Assembly: GCF_028550435.1 (NCBI RefSeq)
Contig: NZ_JAQQKV010000001.1
Span: 186,001-250,000 of the forward strand
Direction of reading: 5' to 3'
Origin: Asticcacaulis machinosus
GTDB taxonomy: Bacteria > Pseudomonadota > Alphaproteobacteria > Caulobacterales > Caulobacteraceae
Length of the DNA: 64,000 bases
The notes under the pieces were generated by a model. It saw only the letters and a program-made list of their open reading frames with translations, made no database searches and was not told the DNA's origin. Shown piece after piece: positions 9,437 to 19,605 of the stretch (positions are counted from its first letter, which is position 1; every line of letters begins with the position of its first letter). The translations under genes were made by a program, and so were the position numbers.

Positions 9437-10777
9437 ATGCAAGTCGTTGAAAAACTGAATGAAGGCCTGTCGCGCGTCTACGAAGTCACGATCGCTAAAG
9501 ATCAACTGACGCAAAAGCTGAACGCCAAGATCGCCGAAGTCGCGCCGAAAATGAACGTGAAGGGCTTCCGTCCCGGCAAGGTGCCGCCGGCCCACGTCAA
9601 GAAGCTGTATGGCAAGGAATTGATGAGCGAAATTCTTCAGGAGACGCTCACCGAAACAACCCAGTCGGCGCTGGATCAAAATAAAGTGCGTCCGGCCAGC
9701 CAGCCTGAACTGACGCCGCTGGGTGATATTGATGCGGTCATCAAGGGCGAATCTGATTTCGCTTATCAGATCGCGGTTGAGCAAATGCCCGATTTCGAGC
9801 CGGTTGATGTGGCTGGCCTTGAACTGACCCGCCCGGTCTATGAGCCGACCGAAGAGGAAATCAACGAAGCCCTGAACGGCATCGTGTCGCAGCAAAAGCA
9901 GTATGAGCCCAAGGGCGGCAAAGCGCCTAAGGCGGCTGATGGCGATAAGCTGAATATCGATTTTGTCGGCAAGATCGACGGCGAAGTGTTTGACGGCGGC
10001 TCGATGGAAGGCGCTGATCTGGTCATCGGTTCCGCCCAGTTTATTCCGGGCTTTGAAGAGCAACTGATCGGCGCCAAAAAAGGCGAAGAGCGCGTTTTGA
10101 ACGTGACCTTCCCTGCCGATTACGGTGCGGCCAATCTGGCGGGCAAAGAGGCGACCTTTGAAACCAAGGTCAACGAAATTTCTTCGCCTAAGGATGCCGT
10201 GGCTGACGATGAGTTCGCCAAGGGCCTCGGTCTCGAAGGTCTGGACGCGCTCAAGGGCCTCCTGAAGACCCAGATCGAACAGCAGTACAAGACTGCTGCC
10301 CGTTTCAAGATGAAGCGCGCTCTGCTTGACATCCTTGATGAAAAGCATTCGTTCGATCTGCCGCAAAAGATGCTGGACGCTGAATTTGCCGGTATCTGGC
10401 AGCAGGTTGAGCAGGACAAGGCCGCAGGGCAGCTGTCCGAAGAAGATGCCGGTAAGTCGGACGACGAACTGAAGGGCGAATACCGCAAGATCGCCGAGCG
10501 CCGCGTGCGTCTTGGCCTCGTGCTCGCTGAAATCGGCACTCGTCAGAACGTGACCGTGTCTGATCAGGAACTGGCTCAGGCTATCGCTCAGGAAGCCCGC
10601 AATTATCCGGGCCAGGAGCGTCAGGTGTTTGAATATTTCCGTTCGAACCCGGCCGCCTCCGCCCAGCTTCGTGCGCCGCTCTATGAAGAAAAGGTCGTTG
10701 ATGCGATCTTTGAACTGGCCAAGGTATCGGAAGCGCCGATTACTAAAGAAGAGCTTCTGGCGGAAGACGACGCTTAA
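9437..10777 (+). CDS. tig: Trigger factor
   Basis: A 446-residue ribosome-bound chaperone and peptidyl-prolyl isomerase. The N-terminal domain carries the ribosome-docking signature as GFRPGKVP (near residues 43-50). The FKBP-like PPIase domain spans roughly residues 150-245 and includes the FDGGSMEGADLVIGS stretch and the FIPGFEEQLIGAKKGEE core. The alpha-helical C-terminal domain ends in an acidic tail. It is the first gene of the classical tig-clpP-clpX-lon-HU order, and a strong terminator follows it, so clpP has its own promoter. Confidence 0.97.
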   Translation: MQVVEKLNEGLSRVYEVTIAKDQLTQKLNAKIAEVAPKMNVKGFRPGKVPPAHVKKLYGKELMSEILQETLTETTQSALDQNKVRPASQPELTPLGDIDAVIKGESDFAYQIAVEQMPDFEPVDVAGLELTRPVYEPTEEEINEALNGIVSQQKQYEPKGGKAPKAADGDKLNIDFVGKIDGEVFDGGSMEGADLVIGSAQFIPGFEEQLIGAKKGEERVLNVTFPADYGAANLAGKEATFETKVNEISSPKDAVADDEFAKGLGLEGLDALKGLLKTQIEQQYKTAARFKMKRALLDILDEKHSFDLPQKMLDAEFAGIWQQVEQDKAAGQLSEEDAGKSDDELKGEYRKIAERRVRLGLVLAEIGTRQNVTVSDQELAQAIAQEARNYPGQERQVFEYFRSNPAASAQLRAPLYEEKVVDAIFELAKVSEAPITKEELLAEDDA

Positions 10778-10806
10778 GCGTCGTCAATTCGCAGCTTGAA
10801 TTAAAT

Positions 10807-10844
10807 GAAAAAGAAGCAGGGGACTTTCCTCTGCTTCTTTTTTT
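10807..10844 (+). terminator. Terminator after tig
   Basis: AAAGAAGCAG pairs with CTGCTTCTTT around a short inner stem and loop, followed by a run of Ts. It lies about 30 bases past the stop of tig. Confidence 0.9.
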
Positions 10845-10965
10845 GCGCTTGAAAAGCTGTGGGTAAATTGCCAGTTTGTAAAAGGGGTTCGCGGGGTGTC
10901 CACTTTCGTTTAAGAGTTTTAACCCTATATACGAATCCACAAGCCAATTTTGATCAGGGGCAATT

Positions 10966-11598
10966 ATGCGCGATCCTATCGACAATCTGACTATGAATCT
11001 GGTGCCTATGGTGGTGGAGCAATCCAGCCGCGGTGAGCGCGCCTACGATATCTTCTCGCGTATGCTGAAAGAACGCATCATCTTTTTGACCGGCCCGTTC
11101 GAAGACGGTATGGCCAGCCTGATCTGCGCGCAGCTTCTTTTCCTTGAGTCGGAAAATCCGAAAAAGGAAATCGCGATGTACATCAATTCGCCCGGTGGTC
11201 AGGTGACCTCGGCCCTGGCGATCTATGACGTCATGCAGTACATTAAATCGCCGGTATCAACGGTCTGTATCGGTATGGCCGCATCCGCAGGATCGCTGAT
11301 CCTGCAAGCCGGTGAAGCCGGTCAGCGTTTCTCCCTGCCAAATTCCAAGATCATGGTGCACCAGCCTTCGGGTGGCGCGCGCGGTATGGCGTCGGATATT
11401 GAAATTCAGGCCGAAGATATCCGCAAGACTAAGAAGCTGCTCAACGAAATCTACGTCAAGCACACCGGCCAAAGCTATGAGACGATCGAGCGCACGCTGG
11501 ATCGCGACCGCTACATGACCGCTTTGGAAGCCAAGGAATTTGGTCTGGTCGACCACGTTTACGAAAAGCGTACCGATACGCTCGAAGTCGTTAAGTAG
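10966..11598 (+). CDS. clpP: ATP-dependent Clp protease proteolytic subunit
   Basis: A 210-residue ClpP peptidase that forms the double-ring chamber used by ClpX and ClpA. The catalytic triad is complete: Ser107 in GMAASAGS, His132 in MVHQPSGG and Asp181 in DRDRYM, each four positions before the E. coli precursor numbering. The hydrophobic-pocket and handle regions are normal in length. It starts at an ATG with AGGGG upstream. Its 3' end overlaps by eight bases the end of the convergent HAD phosphatase gene, which separates it from clpX. Confidence 0.97.
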   Translation: MRDPIDNLTMNLVPMVVEQSSRGERAYDIFSRMLKERIIFLTGPFEDGMASLICAQLLFLESENPKKEIAMYINSPGGQVTSALAIYDVMQYIKSPVSTVCIGMAASAGSLILQAGEAGQRFSLPNSKIMVHQPSGGARGMASDIEIQAEDIRKTKKLLNEIYVKHTGQSYETIERTLDRDRYMTALEAKEFGLVDHVYEKRTDTLEVVK

Positions 11599-12217
11599 GC
11601 TTGCCCGTAAAGACTCTGTAATACCCCTTGTCGGCGGCTTTGATCATCTCAAAGTCGCCGCTTGTGTCTCCGAAGGCTGTCGCGAGTTGCATTGATTCGC
11701 CGTAAGCCGCTTTGAGGCGCGCAACCTTTTCGGGGCCTCGGCAGTTCAGTCCGTCGAGGTCTGGCAGCAGCCGGTTGTCAGCAGAAAATCCGAGCTTAGT
11801 GCCGATTACCCGGTCAGCCTCCAGATATGTCCCGAACGCGCTGACCAGAATGTCTGGTGAGGCCGTGACGATCACCCTCAATCGATCGGGCTGTTTTTGT
11901 TCGGCCCATGTGGCTAATGCGTCCGGCCTGAACAGTTTATCTTTATGGCTATCCGCGAACGCAGCGATCAGGGCTTCAAGATCAGAGCGCCTGATTCCGC
12001 CGAGTAATTTATGGATGAGCCGGGATTTTAACGCGCCTCGGTCTCTGGTCCTTATGTAGTGGCTGATAAGCGACGGGGTGGAGATAAACGCCCAAGCCAG
12101 TCTCAAATACCCGCAATGCCAGACCAGAAACGCGGTGAAACTGTCCTTATAGGTCAGGGTGCCGTCGAAATCGAAGGCGGCGATTTGAGGAGCGGGGACT
12201 TCATTTGCGGAAGGCAT
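11591..12217 (-). CDS. HAD-IB family phosphatase
   Basis: About 208 residues from the ATG at 12217 (a TTG one codon upstream is possible). The HAD motifs are all visible: motif [11 protein letters not shown] near residues 13-22 with the two catalytic aspartates, motif II TASPD, a conserved lysine region before motif III, and [10 protein letters not shown] as the motif III acidic cluster. The order and spacing fit the SerB-like HAD-IB group with an alpha-helical cap ([10 protein letters not shown] region). Its substrate is not evident; phosphoserine and phospholipid-type phosphatases both occur in this group. It lies in reverse orientation between clpP and clpX and is probably an insertion into the ancestral clpP-clpX order. 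Confidence 0.85.
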   Translation of the reverse strand: MPSANEVPAPQIAAFDFDGTLTYKDSFTAFLVWHCGYLRLAWAFISTPSLISHYIRTRDRGALKSRLIHKLLGGIRRSDLEALIAAFADSHKDKLFRPDALATWAEQKQPDRLRVIVTASPDILVSAFGTYLEADRVIGTKLGFSADNRLLPDLDGLNCRGPEKVARLKAAYGESMQLATAFGDTSGDFEMIKAADKGYYRVFTGKPT

Positions 12218-12492
12218 CAACAGGGCCGTTTATGAGTGTGGCTTTTATTCCTCATATTCGATCCTATATAGAAATTCATCCTGCTAATTGTGGTCGGGGA
12301 CACGAAAACCCCAAAGGATGCGGTTGAGGCGTGGTCTAAACTGTGCATAGATCGCCTTAAGTGCCGTATGTTACGCGGATATGTAGCGAAAATAGCCTTT
12401 TTTTAATCCCTAAGAAGGCATAGTGTCGGTTTGAAGCGGGAACGTGTGTCGTACTTGGACTCACGGGCCGCGCATGAGGTGAGAAAGCGCTT

Positions 12493-13752
12493 ATGACGAA
12501 AGCCGCCAGTGGCGATAGCAAAAGTACCCTTTACTGCTCCTTCTGCGGAAAGAGCCAGCATGAGGTGCGTAAACTGATAGCGGGGCCGACCGTCTTCATC
12601 TGTGATGAATGCGTTGAGCTGTGCATGGACATCATTCGTGAAGAGCACAAGATCGCTTTCGTGAAGTCCAAGGACGGCGTGCCGACCCCGAAAGAGATTC
12701 GTGAAGTCCTCGACGACTATGTGATTGGCCAGTCTCAGGCCAAGAAGGTTCTGTCGGTCGCGGTTCACAACCACTATAAGCGTCTGAACCATGCCGCCAA
12801 AGGCAATGATGTTGAACTGGCCAAGTCCAACATCATGCTGATCGGGCCGACCGGTTCGGGTAAGACCCTGTTGGCGCAAACCTTGGCGCGCATCATCGAT
12901 GTGCCGTTCACTATGGCCGACGCCACGACGCTAACCGAAGCGGGTTATGTCGGTGAAGACGTTGAAAACATCATCCTGAAGCTGCTGCAAGCGGCTGATT
13001 ATAATGTTGAGCGTGCTCAGCGCGGCATCGTCTATATCGACGAAGTTGATAAGATTTCACGCAAGTCTGACAACCCATCGATCACCCGTGACGTGTCGGG
13101 CGAAGGTGTTCAGCAGGCGTTACTCAAGATCATGGAAGGCACGGTTGCCAGCGTTCCGCCGCAAGGTGGTCGCAAGCATCCGCAGCAGGAATTCCTGCAA
13201 GTGGACACGACCAACATCCTGTTCATCTGCGGAGGCGCGTTTGCCGGTCTGGAAAAGATCATTTCCGGCCGTGGTAAAGGCACATCGATCGGATTTGGCG
13301 CCACGGTTAAGGATCCTGAAGAGCGTCGTCTGGGCGAAGTCCTGCACCAGGTTGAGCCTGATGACCTGATGAAGTTCGGTCTTATCCCGGAATTCATTGG
13401 CCGTCTGCCGGTTCTGGCCACGCTGGAAGATCTTGATGAGGCGACCCTCGTCAAGATTCTGACTGAGCCGAAAAACGCCCTGATCAAGCAATATGCCCGT
13501 CTGTTCGAGATGGAAAACGTCACCCTGACCTTCACGGAAGAGGCACTGTTTGCTGTCGCCAAGAAGGCCATTGTCCGTAAGACCGGCGCGCGGGGTTTGC
13601 GCTCTATCCTTGAGGCCATTCTGCTCGATACCATGTACGAACTGCCGAACATGCAGGGCGTCGAAGAGGTGGTGATCAATGGCGAAGTCGTTGAAGAACG
13701 GGCGCAACCGCTGCTGATTTACGCTGAAAAACGTGGCGGTGGCGCAGCTTAA
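12493..13752 (+). CDS. clpX: ATP-dependent Clp protease ATP-binding subunit
   Basis: A 419-residue AAA+ unfoldase. The N-terminal zinc domain has its four cysteines at residues 15, 18, 37 and 40. Walker A is GPTGSGKT at 118-125, Walker B is the VYIDEVDKI segment, and the GYVGEDVE pore-loop and sensor segments follow. The ClpP-docking IGF-type loop is present as FGAT near the [10 protein letters not shown] segment. ClpX hands tagged substrates to the ClpP made upstream and in Caulobacterales degrades cell-cycle regulators. It is followed by a strong terminator. Confidence 0.98.
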   Translation: MTKAASGDSKSTLYCSFCGKSQHEVRKLIAGPTVFICDECVELCMDIIREEHKIAFVKSKDGVPTPKEIREVLDDYVIGQSQAKKVLSVAVHNHYKRLNHAAKGNDVELAKSNIMLIGPTGSGKTLLAQTLARIIDVPFTMADATTLTEAGYVGEDVENIILKLLQAADYNVERAQRGIVYIDEVDKISRKSDNPSITRDVSGEGVQQALLKIMEGTVASVPPQGGRKHPQQEFLQVDTTNILFICGGAFAGLEKIISGRGKGTSIGFGATVKDPEERRLGEVLHQVEPDDLMKFGLIPEFIGRLPVLATLEDLDEATLVKILTEPKNALIKQYARLFEMENVTLTFTEEALFAVAKKAIVRKTGARGLRSILEAILLDTMYELPNMQGVEEVVINGEVVEERAQPLLIYAEKRGGGAA

Positions 13753-13772
13753 GGCCATTCAAGCTAAGTGGT

Positions 13773-13804
13773 AAAAACAGCTCCGGAAACGGGGCTGTTT
13801 TTTT
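13773..13804 (+). terminator. Terminator after clpX
   Basis: AAACAGCTCCG pairs with CGGGGCTGTTT around a GAAA tetraloop (one mismatched or wobble step), followed by TTTTTAC. It is a textbook intrinsic terminator. Confidence 0.92.
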
Positions 13805-13850
13805 ACATTTAATGTTCTTGATTTGTTCTGACGTGGTGTTAGCATGATGT

Positions 13851-14963
13851 ATGCCTATTCCGACGCTCAGAACCGATCTTATTACTGACGAAAACGCCCT
13901 GCCGAACAGGTTGCGTAAAGGGCGGGGCTCAGTGTCAAACCGTACCAGCGGACGGTTCGATGCGCCGGATCTCTATGACATCGACGATGGCTGGACGCAT
14001 GAGGAAAGGGCAGGATTTGAGCAGCTTAAAACCATTCTGGGCGTTGATACCGCGCGCAAAATCATTACGCGCAATGCCTCGCCCGATATCGGTTTTGACC
14101 GGTCTATTAATCCGTACAAAGGCTGCGAGCACGGTTGCATTTACTGTTTTGCACGTCCCAGCCATGCCTATCTTGATCTGTCACCGGGCATAGATTTCGA
14201 GACGCGCATTTTCCGTAAACCTGATGCCGCCAGACTGTTGCGGCAGGAATTGTCCGATCCGCGCTACAAACCCGCGCCGTTGATGCTGGGGATCAATACC
14301 GATGCCTATCAGCCGACCGAGCGAATGGAACGCATTACCCGTAGTCTGCTTGAGGTGCTGTTTGAGTTTCGCCATCCTGTACATCTGATTACCAAATCCG
14401 CCTTGATCCAGCGTGATATGGATATTCTGGGGCCTATGGCGGCGTTGCGGCTTGTCACGGTAATGTTGTCGATCACGACCCTGGACCGGCATCTGGCGCG
14501 GATTATGGAACCAAGAGCCGCTACCCCTCAGCGACGGCTGGAAACCGTGCGGGCTTTGCGCAATGCGGGTATCCCGGTCGGGGTTATGGTGGCGCCCATC
14601 ATCCCCGGCCTGACTTGCCATGAAATTGAGAGCCTTGTGAAGGCGGCGGCCAACGCGGGTGCCGCAAAGGCGGGCTATAATCTGGTGCGGTTGCCCTATG
14701 AGATCAAAATCCTATTCGAGGAATGGCTAAGGCTTAATTTTCCGGATCGGGCCAATAAGGTACTTAATCATATTCGCCAATGCCGGGATGGCAAATTAAA
14801 TGACCCTAATTTCGGTAGCCGAATGACGGGGCAGGGGCCTTATGCGGCCCTGATCGCCCAAAGGTTCGCGCTGGCCGTCAAACGCCACGGACTGAACTGG
14901 AAGCCGAGTAATCTCGATTACAGTCAGTTCCGCGGCGGTGATCCTCAGATGACTTTATTTTAA
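13851..14963 (+). CDS. PA0069 family radical SAM protein
   Basis: A 370-residue radical SAM enzyme. The iron-sulfur motif is CX3CX2C at Cys92, Cys96 and Cys99 in GCEHGCIYCFAR, and the preceding NPYKG and following RPSHAYLDLSPGIDFE stretches are the signature of the PA0069/Rv2578c subfamily (relatives of spore photoproduct lyase). The rest holds the partial TIM barrel with LGINTDAYQP and a basic C-terminal part. The reaction is not established for this subfamily. It is a single gene on the plus strand, converging on the Gfo/Idh/MocA gene with only six bases between the stops. Confidence 0.9.
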   Translation: MPIPTLRTDLITDENALPNRLRKGRGSVSNRTSGRFDAPDLYDIDDGWTHEERAGFEQLKTILGVDTARKIITRNASPDIGFDRSINPYKGCEHGCIYCFARPSHAYLDLSPGIDFETRIFRKPDAARLLRQELSDPRYKPAPLMLGINTDAYQPTERMERITRSLLEVLFEFRHPVHLITKSALIQRDMDILGPMAALRLVTVMLSITTLDRHLARIMEPRAATPQRRLETVRALRNAGIPVGVMVAPIIPGLTCHEIESLVKAAANAGAAKAGYNLVRLPYEIKILFEEWLRLNFPDRANKVLNHIRQCRDGKLNDPNFGSRMTGQGPYAALIAQRFALAVKRHGLNWKPSNLDYSQFRGGDPQMTLF

Positions 14964-14969
14964 GAGCGT

Positions 14970-16130
14970 TTAAAGCTTGACCGTCGCGCCGCCGTTGTCG
15001 GCGCTTTTGTACATAGCCTGAATGATGCGCATGTCGCGCAGGCCCATTTCTCCGGGGGTGCGGTGAGGCTTGCCGGTTAGGGCTGCCGTCGAGAAGCCAT
15101 CGAGCTGAGCGGCAAACTGCACCAGAGAATCGCCGGCGCGGATCGGGCGGGTGGCATCCGTATGGATAACGCCGCCAATGCTGTTGTAATCCGTGGCAGG
15201 GTTGAGCGCGATGTAGCCCTTGGTGCCCAATATCCGCTGCTGGCTGGTATAGGCAAAGGTGTAGGACGATGAGCCTTGGGCGGTGATGCCGGATGCAAAC
15301 ATCAGGCGCCAGTCAACGCCGCCTTCGACTTCGGTAAAGCGCGGATCACCTGCTGGGGTGGTGTAGACGGCAGAGACGGCAATCGGTGGTTCATCGACAT
15401 ACATCAGGCAGCCGTTTAGCGCATAGATGCCGATGTCATACATCGACCCGCCACCGCCGAGCGCCTTTTCAAGACGCCATTTGACCGGTGGATAGGCGGG
15501 GTTAGCCGGAAAGCCGGTTTCGCCTGAGAAATAGCGAATATCTCCGATTTCGCCGGCGCGCAGGCGGCGCAGGGCTTCCATATTGTTGGGCTCGAAATGA
15601 ACACGATAGGCCACGCCCAGTTGCCGGTTGGCGGCCTTGGCGGCGGCGACCATCGCCTCACATTCTTCGACGGTTGAGGCCATCGGCTTTTCGCACAGCA
15701 CATGCTTGCCGGCTTTCAGTGCGCGGATAGTGTATTCGGCATGCAGGCCGACGGGTAGAGCGATGTAGACGCAATCGATGTCTTTATCATTAGCGATCTT
15801 GTCGAAGTTTTTGTAATCATAGAACTTATTGACCCCGTACCGCGCCCCGACATCGCGGGCTTTTTCAGGGTTGCCGGAGACGAGCGCCGTCACCGCAGAC
15901 TGAGACGCGGCTTGTAAGCCCGGCAGCACCTGACCAATGGCAAACGAGCCCAGCCCTACGACGGCATAGCCCATGCGCTTAGCGGGCGGTTCCGGCATTT
16001 TAGGGTTACCCAAAAGTGGCTGGCCCTTGGCAACCACTTCGGCCTGCGCGGCTCCCGCTACGGACGCAGCAAGGGGGGCGGCGCTGGCACCCAATAACAG
16101 CCGGCGACGATCGATCTCAAATCCGCTCAT
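14970..16130 (-). CDS. Tat-exported Gfo/Idh/MocA family oxidoreductase
   Basis: A 386-residue NAD(P)-dependent oxidoreductase resembling glucose-fructose oxidoreductase. Residues 1-30 form a twin-arginine signal (DRRRLLLGAS followed by a hydrophobic core and AQA cleavage site), so the folded, cofactor-loaded enzyme should be periplasmic. The Rossmann fold begins with YAVVGLGSFAIGQVLPGL, and the conserved GKHVLCEKP motif with its catalytic lysine is present near residue 147. The C-terminal domain is the Gfo/Idh/MocA beta sheet. Sugar or cyclitol dehydrogenation or sugar interconversion is inferred from the family; the substrate is unknown. It has no operon partners. Confidence 0.9.
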   Translation of the reverse strand: MSGFEIDRRRLLLGASAAPLAASVAGAAQAEVVAKGQPLLGNPKMPEPPAKRMGYAVVGLGSFAIGQVLPGLQAASQSAVTALVSGNPEKARDVGARYGVNKFYDYKNFDKIANDKDIDCVYIALPVGLHAEYTIRALKAGKHVLCEKPMASTVEECEAMVAAAKAANRQLGVAYRVHFEPNNMEALRRLRAGEIGDIRYFSGETGFPANPAYPPVKWRLEKALGGGGSMYDIGIYALNGCLMYVDEPPIAVSAVYTTPAGDPRFTEVEGGVDWRLMFASGITAQGSSSYTFAYTSQQRILGTKGYIALNPATDYNSIGGVIHTDATRPIRAGDSLVQFAAQLDGFSTAALTGKPHRTPGEMGLRDMRIIQAMYKSADNGGATVKL

Positions 16131-16218
16131 GATTGGCTTCCCTGATAATTTTGGCCTGATGGTTCTAGTTGGACGTTAGCGTTACCATTGTTTCAAGAAA
16201 GGTCAATTCGGACGGTAT

Positions 16219-16677
16219 TTATCGCCGCAGTTTTTGAGAGCGGGTAATGGTCTGATCCAGAGTTTGCAAAAACTGCGAGCGGTTGGCAGCTGAAAACGGC
16301 GGCGGGCCGCCAGTGATTTCGCCGGTTGAGCGGATGTGTTCCATGATAGAGCGCTGGGCCAGGGCGACGCCTATTGAGTCCTTGGTAAAGGCGCGGCCAT
16401 TGGGGGCAATGGCATAGGCGTCTTTGGCTAATACTCTGGCCGCTAAAGGGATGTCGTTGGTGATCACGATATCTCCGGCCACAGCCTGATCGGCGATCCA
16501 GTCATCGGCAATGTCAGGGCCGGCATCGACGATCATTCGGTGAATGAGCGGTGATTTGGGGATCTGAATAAAACTGTTGGAAACCACAAATACGGACAAG
16601 CTGTATCGGGCTGCGACCTTATAGGTCTCCTCCTTTACGGGGCAGGCGTCGGCATCAATGTAGATAATCATGGGCAT
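16219..16677 (-). CDS. YaiI/YqxD family protein (DUF188)
   Basis: A 152-residue protein of the UPF0178/DUF188 family, with the opening IIYIDADACPVKEE (conserved aspartates of a PIN-like fold), the ADDWIADQA segment and the DIVITNDIPLAARVL motif. The acidic residues are placed as in metal-dependent nucleases, but activity has not been established for the family. It is a single gene with a weak ribosome site, facing away from lon. Confidence 0.88.
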   Translation of the reverse strand: MPMIIYIDADACPVKEETYKVAARYSLSVFVVSNSFIQIPKSPLIHRMIVDAGPDIADDWIADQAVAGDIVITNDIPLAARVLAKDAYAIAPNGRAFTKDSIGVALAQRSIMEHIRSTGEITGGPPPFSAANRSQFLQTLDQTITRSQKLRR

Positions 16678-16708
16678 GTCAGGTTCATATCAGGCCCGTT
16701 AAGCCATG

Positions 16709-16739
16709 TCCCTTGAATATTATCCGACCTATCCCACAT
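16709..16739 (+). promoter_or_regulatory. Heat-shock (sigma-32 type) promoter candidate for lon
   Basis: TCCCTTGAA at 16709-16717 and CCACAT at 16734-16739 match five or more positions of the sigma-32 consensus halves (CTTGAA and CCCCAT) with a 16-base spacer. Transcription would start about 160 bases upstream of lon. lon is commonly heat-shock controlled, which supports the reading, but the -10 half has one mismatch. Confidence 0.45.
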
Positions 16740-16909
16740 AGAATTCAGGCTCATCCACAGTATCTGATATAGCTCAGGGCTTAGTGCCGGGCGAACAGGC
16801 TATCGGATGAGGCCTGAATCACTCTAACCTTGCAGGGCTTGGGGAAACGGGCTTTATTGTCTTTACGGAGATTTAGCTACGGCTCAGGTTTCCTGATCAG
16901 GAGTATGTA

Positions 16910-19306
16910 ATGTTTGATGTTTTGACAATTCCGGTTCTGCCGCTGCGCGATATTGTGGTTTTTCCGCACATGGTTGTGCCGCTGTTTGTCGGCCGGGATA
17001 AGTCAGTGCGTGCCCTTGATGAGGTCATGAAGGGCGATAAGCAGATCCTGCTGGCGACGCAAAAAAATTCCTCCGATGATGATCCTGAAGCCGACGCCAT
17101 CTACGATATTGGTGTGCTGGCCAACGTGCTGCAGTTGCTGAAGTTGCCGGACGGCACGGTAAAAGTGCTGGTCGAAGGTAAGTCGCGCGTGAAAATCAAG
17201 CGCTTCACCAAAACCGACAGCTATTATGAGGCCGAATCCTACGCGCTGGAGCCCAGCCTGTCGGAAGGCCCTGACCTCGAAGCTTTGGTGCGCGCGGTCT
17301 CTGAGCAGTTTGAAAACTATATCAAGCTGAACAAGAAAATCCCTGCTGAGGCCGTAGCAACCCTGGCTGAAATTTCCGATCCGGACGTATTGGCCGATTC
17401 CATCGCCGCCCATCTGGTGATCAAGATTTCCGATAAGCAGAACCTGCTGGAGCAGCTTTCGGTCACCAAGCGCCTTGAGAAAATCTATGCCCTGATGGAA
17501 GGCGAAATCTCTGTCCTTCAGGTCGAGAAGAAAATCCGCTCGCGCGTCAAGCGCCAGATGGAGAAGACCCAGCGCGAATATTACCTGAATGAGCAGATGA
17601 AGGCCATTCAGCGCGAATTGGGTGAGCAGGACGAGGGTAAGGACGAACTGGTCGAACTTGAGAAAAAGATCAAGGCGACCAAACTGTCCAAAGAGGCCCG
17701 CGATAAGGCGATGGCTGAACTGAATAAGCTGCGTCATATGTCGCCCATGTCGGCGGAATCGACGGTGGTGCGCAACTACCTCGACTGGCTGCTGGCTATC
17801 CCGTGGGGTGCCGCCAAGACCAAGCCGATCAAGCTGGATAAGGCTGAGGAAATCCTCGATGCCGATCACTATGGTCTTGAAAAGGTCAAGGAGCGCATTC
17901 TTGAGCACTTAGCCGTGCAAGCGCGCATGGGCACCCTCAAAGGCCCGATCCTGTGCCTTGTTGGCCCTCCGGGTGTCGGTAAGACGTCGCTCGGTAAATC
18001 GATCGCCAAGGCGACGGGGCGGGAATTTGTGCGCATCTCATTAGGCGGGGTACGTGACGAATCCGAAATCCGCGGTCATAGGCGAACCTATATCGGCTCC
18101 ATGCCCGGCAAGATCATTCAGTCGATGAAAAAGGCCAAAACGACCAACGCCTTCTTCCTTTTGGATGAAATCGACAAGATGGGCGCTGACTGGCGCGGTG
18201 ATCCGGCCTCGGCCCTGCTTGAGGTGCTGGATCCGGCGCAAAATTCAACCTTCAACGACCATTATCTGGAGGTCGATTATGACCTCTCCAAGATCATGTT
18301 CGTGACGACGGCCAACTCGCTCAACATGCCGCAGCCTCTGCTTGACCGGATGGAAATCATCCGCATCCCCGGCTATACTGAGGATGAAAAGGTTGAGATT
18401 GCCAAGCGTCATATCCTGCCGGTACTGGCCAAAGAACACGGTTTGTCGGCTGAGGAATGGATTGTGCCGGAGCAGGCCATTCGTGACCTGATCCGCTATT
18501 ACACGCGTGAAGCGGGCGTGCGCTCATTGGAGCGTGAACTCGGCAATCTGGCGCGTAAGACGATCCGCGATCTGGCCAAGGAGAAGGTCAAATCGATCAC
18601 GGTTGGTGATGAGCGTCTGGCCAAATATGCCGGTGTGCGCAAATATCATTATGGCGCAACCGATGAAGAAGATCTTGTCGGTATGGTCACGGGCTTGGCC
18701 TGGACGGAGTTTGGTGGCGATATTCTCACCATCGAAGCCATCAAAATGCCCGGTAAGGGCGGCATGAAGGTCACCGGCAATCTGAAAGAAGTCATGAAGG
18801 AATCGGTCTCTGCGGCCAATTCTTACGTGAAGGCCTTGGCACCGAAGTTTGGTATCCTGCCGCCGGTGTTCGATAAAACCGATGTCCACGTCCACGTCCC
18901 GGAAGGGGCTACGCCAAAAGATGGTCCATCGGCCGGTGTGGCTATGGTCACGGCCATGGTGTCGGTTCTGACCGGCATTCCAGTTCGCAAGGACATCGCT
19001 ATGACAGGTGAAATCACCCTGCGTGGGCGGGTGCTGGCGATTGGCGGTCTGAAGGAAAAGCTGCTGGCGGCGTTACGTTCCGGTATCAAGACCGTACTGA
19101 TACCGAAAGAGAATGAGAAAGACCTGATTGATCTGCCGGCCAATGTGAAGTCGGGTCTGGAGATCATTCCGGTATCTCTGGTTGAGGATGTCCTGAAACA
19201 TGCCCTGACCAAGCCGCTCGAATCTATTGAGTGGGTGGAGCCGGTGGTGGTCGCAGGGGCTGCGGTTGCTGCCATTGATGATCCGGACGCACTCACCGCA
19301 CACTAA
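16910..19306 (+). CDS. lon: ATP-dependent endopeptidase Lon
   Basis: A 798-residue LonA protease. The N-terminal substrate-binding domain starts with LPVLPLRDIVVFPHMVVPLF. The AAA+ module has Walker A GPPGVGKTS near residue 351 and Walker B FLLDEIDKMG. The C-terminal peptidase has the serine-lysine dyad at Ser674 (DGPSAG) and Lys717 (GGLKEK), 43 residues apart as in E. coli. It degrades misfolded and regulatory proteins, and in Caulobacterales controls cell-cycle factors such as CcrM. A heat-shock-like promoter precedes it and a terminator follows. The tail after residue 775 is short and hydrophobic or acidic. Confidence 0.98.
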   Translation: MFDVLTIPVLPLRDIVVFPHMVVPLFVGRDKSVRALDEVMKGDKQILLATQKNSSDDDPEADAIYDIGVLANVLQLLKLPDGTVKVLVEGKSRVKIKRFTKTDSYYEAESYALEPSLSEGPDLEALVRAVSEQFENYIKLNKKIPAEAVATLAEISDPDVLADSIAAHLVIKISDKQNLLEQLSVTKRLEKIYALMEGEISVLQVEKKIRSRVKRQMEKTQREYYLNEQMKAIQRELGEQDEGKDELVELEKKIKATKLSKEARDKAMAELNKLRHMSPMSAESTVVRNYLDWLLAIPWGAAKTKPIKLDKAEEILDADHYGLEKVKERILEHLAVQARMGTLKGPILCLVGPPGVGKTSLGKSIAKATGREFVRISLGGVRDESEIRGHRRTYIGSMPGKIIQSMKKAKTTNAFFLLDEIDKMGADWRGDPASALLEVLDPAQNSTFNDHYLEVDYDLSKIMFVTTANSLNMPQPLLDRMEIIRIPGYTEDEKVEIAKRHILPVLAKEHGLSAEEWIVPEQAIRDLIRYYTREAGVRSLERELGNLARKTIRDLAKEKVKSITVGDERLAKYAGVRKYHYGATDEEDLVGMVTGLAWTEFGGDILTIEAIKMPGKGGMKVTGNLKEVMKESVSAANSYVKALAPKFGILPPVFDKTDVHVHVPEGATPKDGPSAGVAMVTAMVSVLTGIPVRKDIAMTGEITLRGRVLAIGGLKEKLLAALRSGIKTVLIPKENEKDLIDLPANVKSGLEIIPVSLVEDVLKHALTKPLESIEWVEPVVVAGAAVAAIDDPDALTAH

Positions 19307-19326
19307 AAGCGCGTCCCGTTACAATC

Positions 19327-19364
19327 AGGCCGGTCTGTTTCTCGCGAATCAGACCGGCTTTTTT
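19327..19364 (+). terminator. Terminator after lon
   Basis: GCCGGTCTG pairs with CAGACCGGC around a 12-base loop, followed by TTTTTT. It lies about 20 bases past the lon stop. Confidence 0.9.
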
Positions 19365-19605
19365 GTGCGCCGCATCACGGACGTGTAACGATAAGAAAAT
19401 GGCCGTGAGGTATAAAAAGACGATAAAATCGCCTGAAACCCTTAAAAAAACACGGTTTGCGGTGCAAAAAATGCAATTTGGCTTTTGACCTGACGGTTTT
19501 TTTGTAGTCTCTATCGGTTTCGCCTTCGAAGGGCACGCTGAAAGTGAGTCGTGCCGTCAAAGGATAGTTTTTGGCAAACCTATACTGATGGTAGGGAGAA
19601 AATAT

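Noticed and set aside
9386-10366. Antisense frame of 326 codons over trigger factor
   Set aside because: Shadow of tig; no ribosome site and no recognisable domain.
17003-17908. Antisense frame of 301 codons over lon
   Set aside because: Shadow of lon; composition rich in Leu, Phe, Gln and Asp as expected from the reversed codons.
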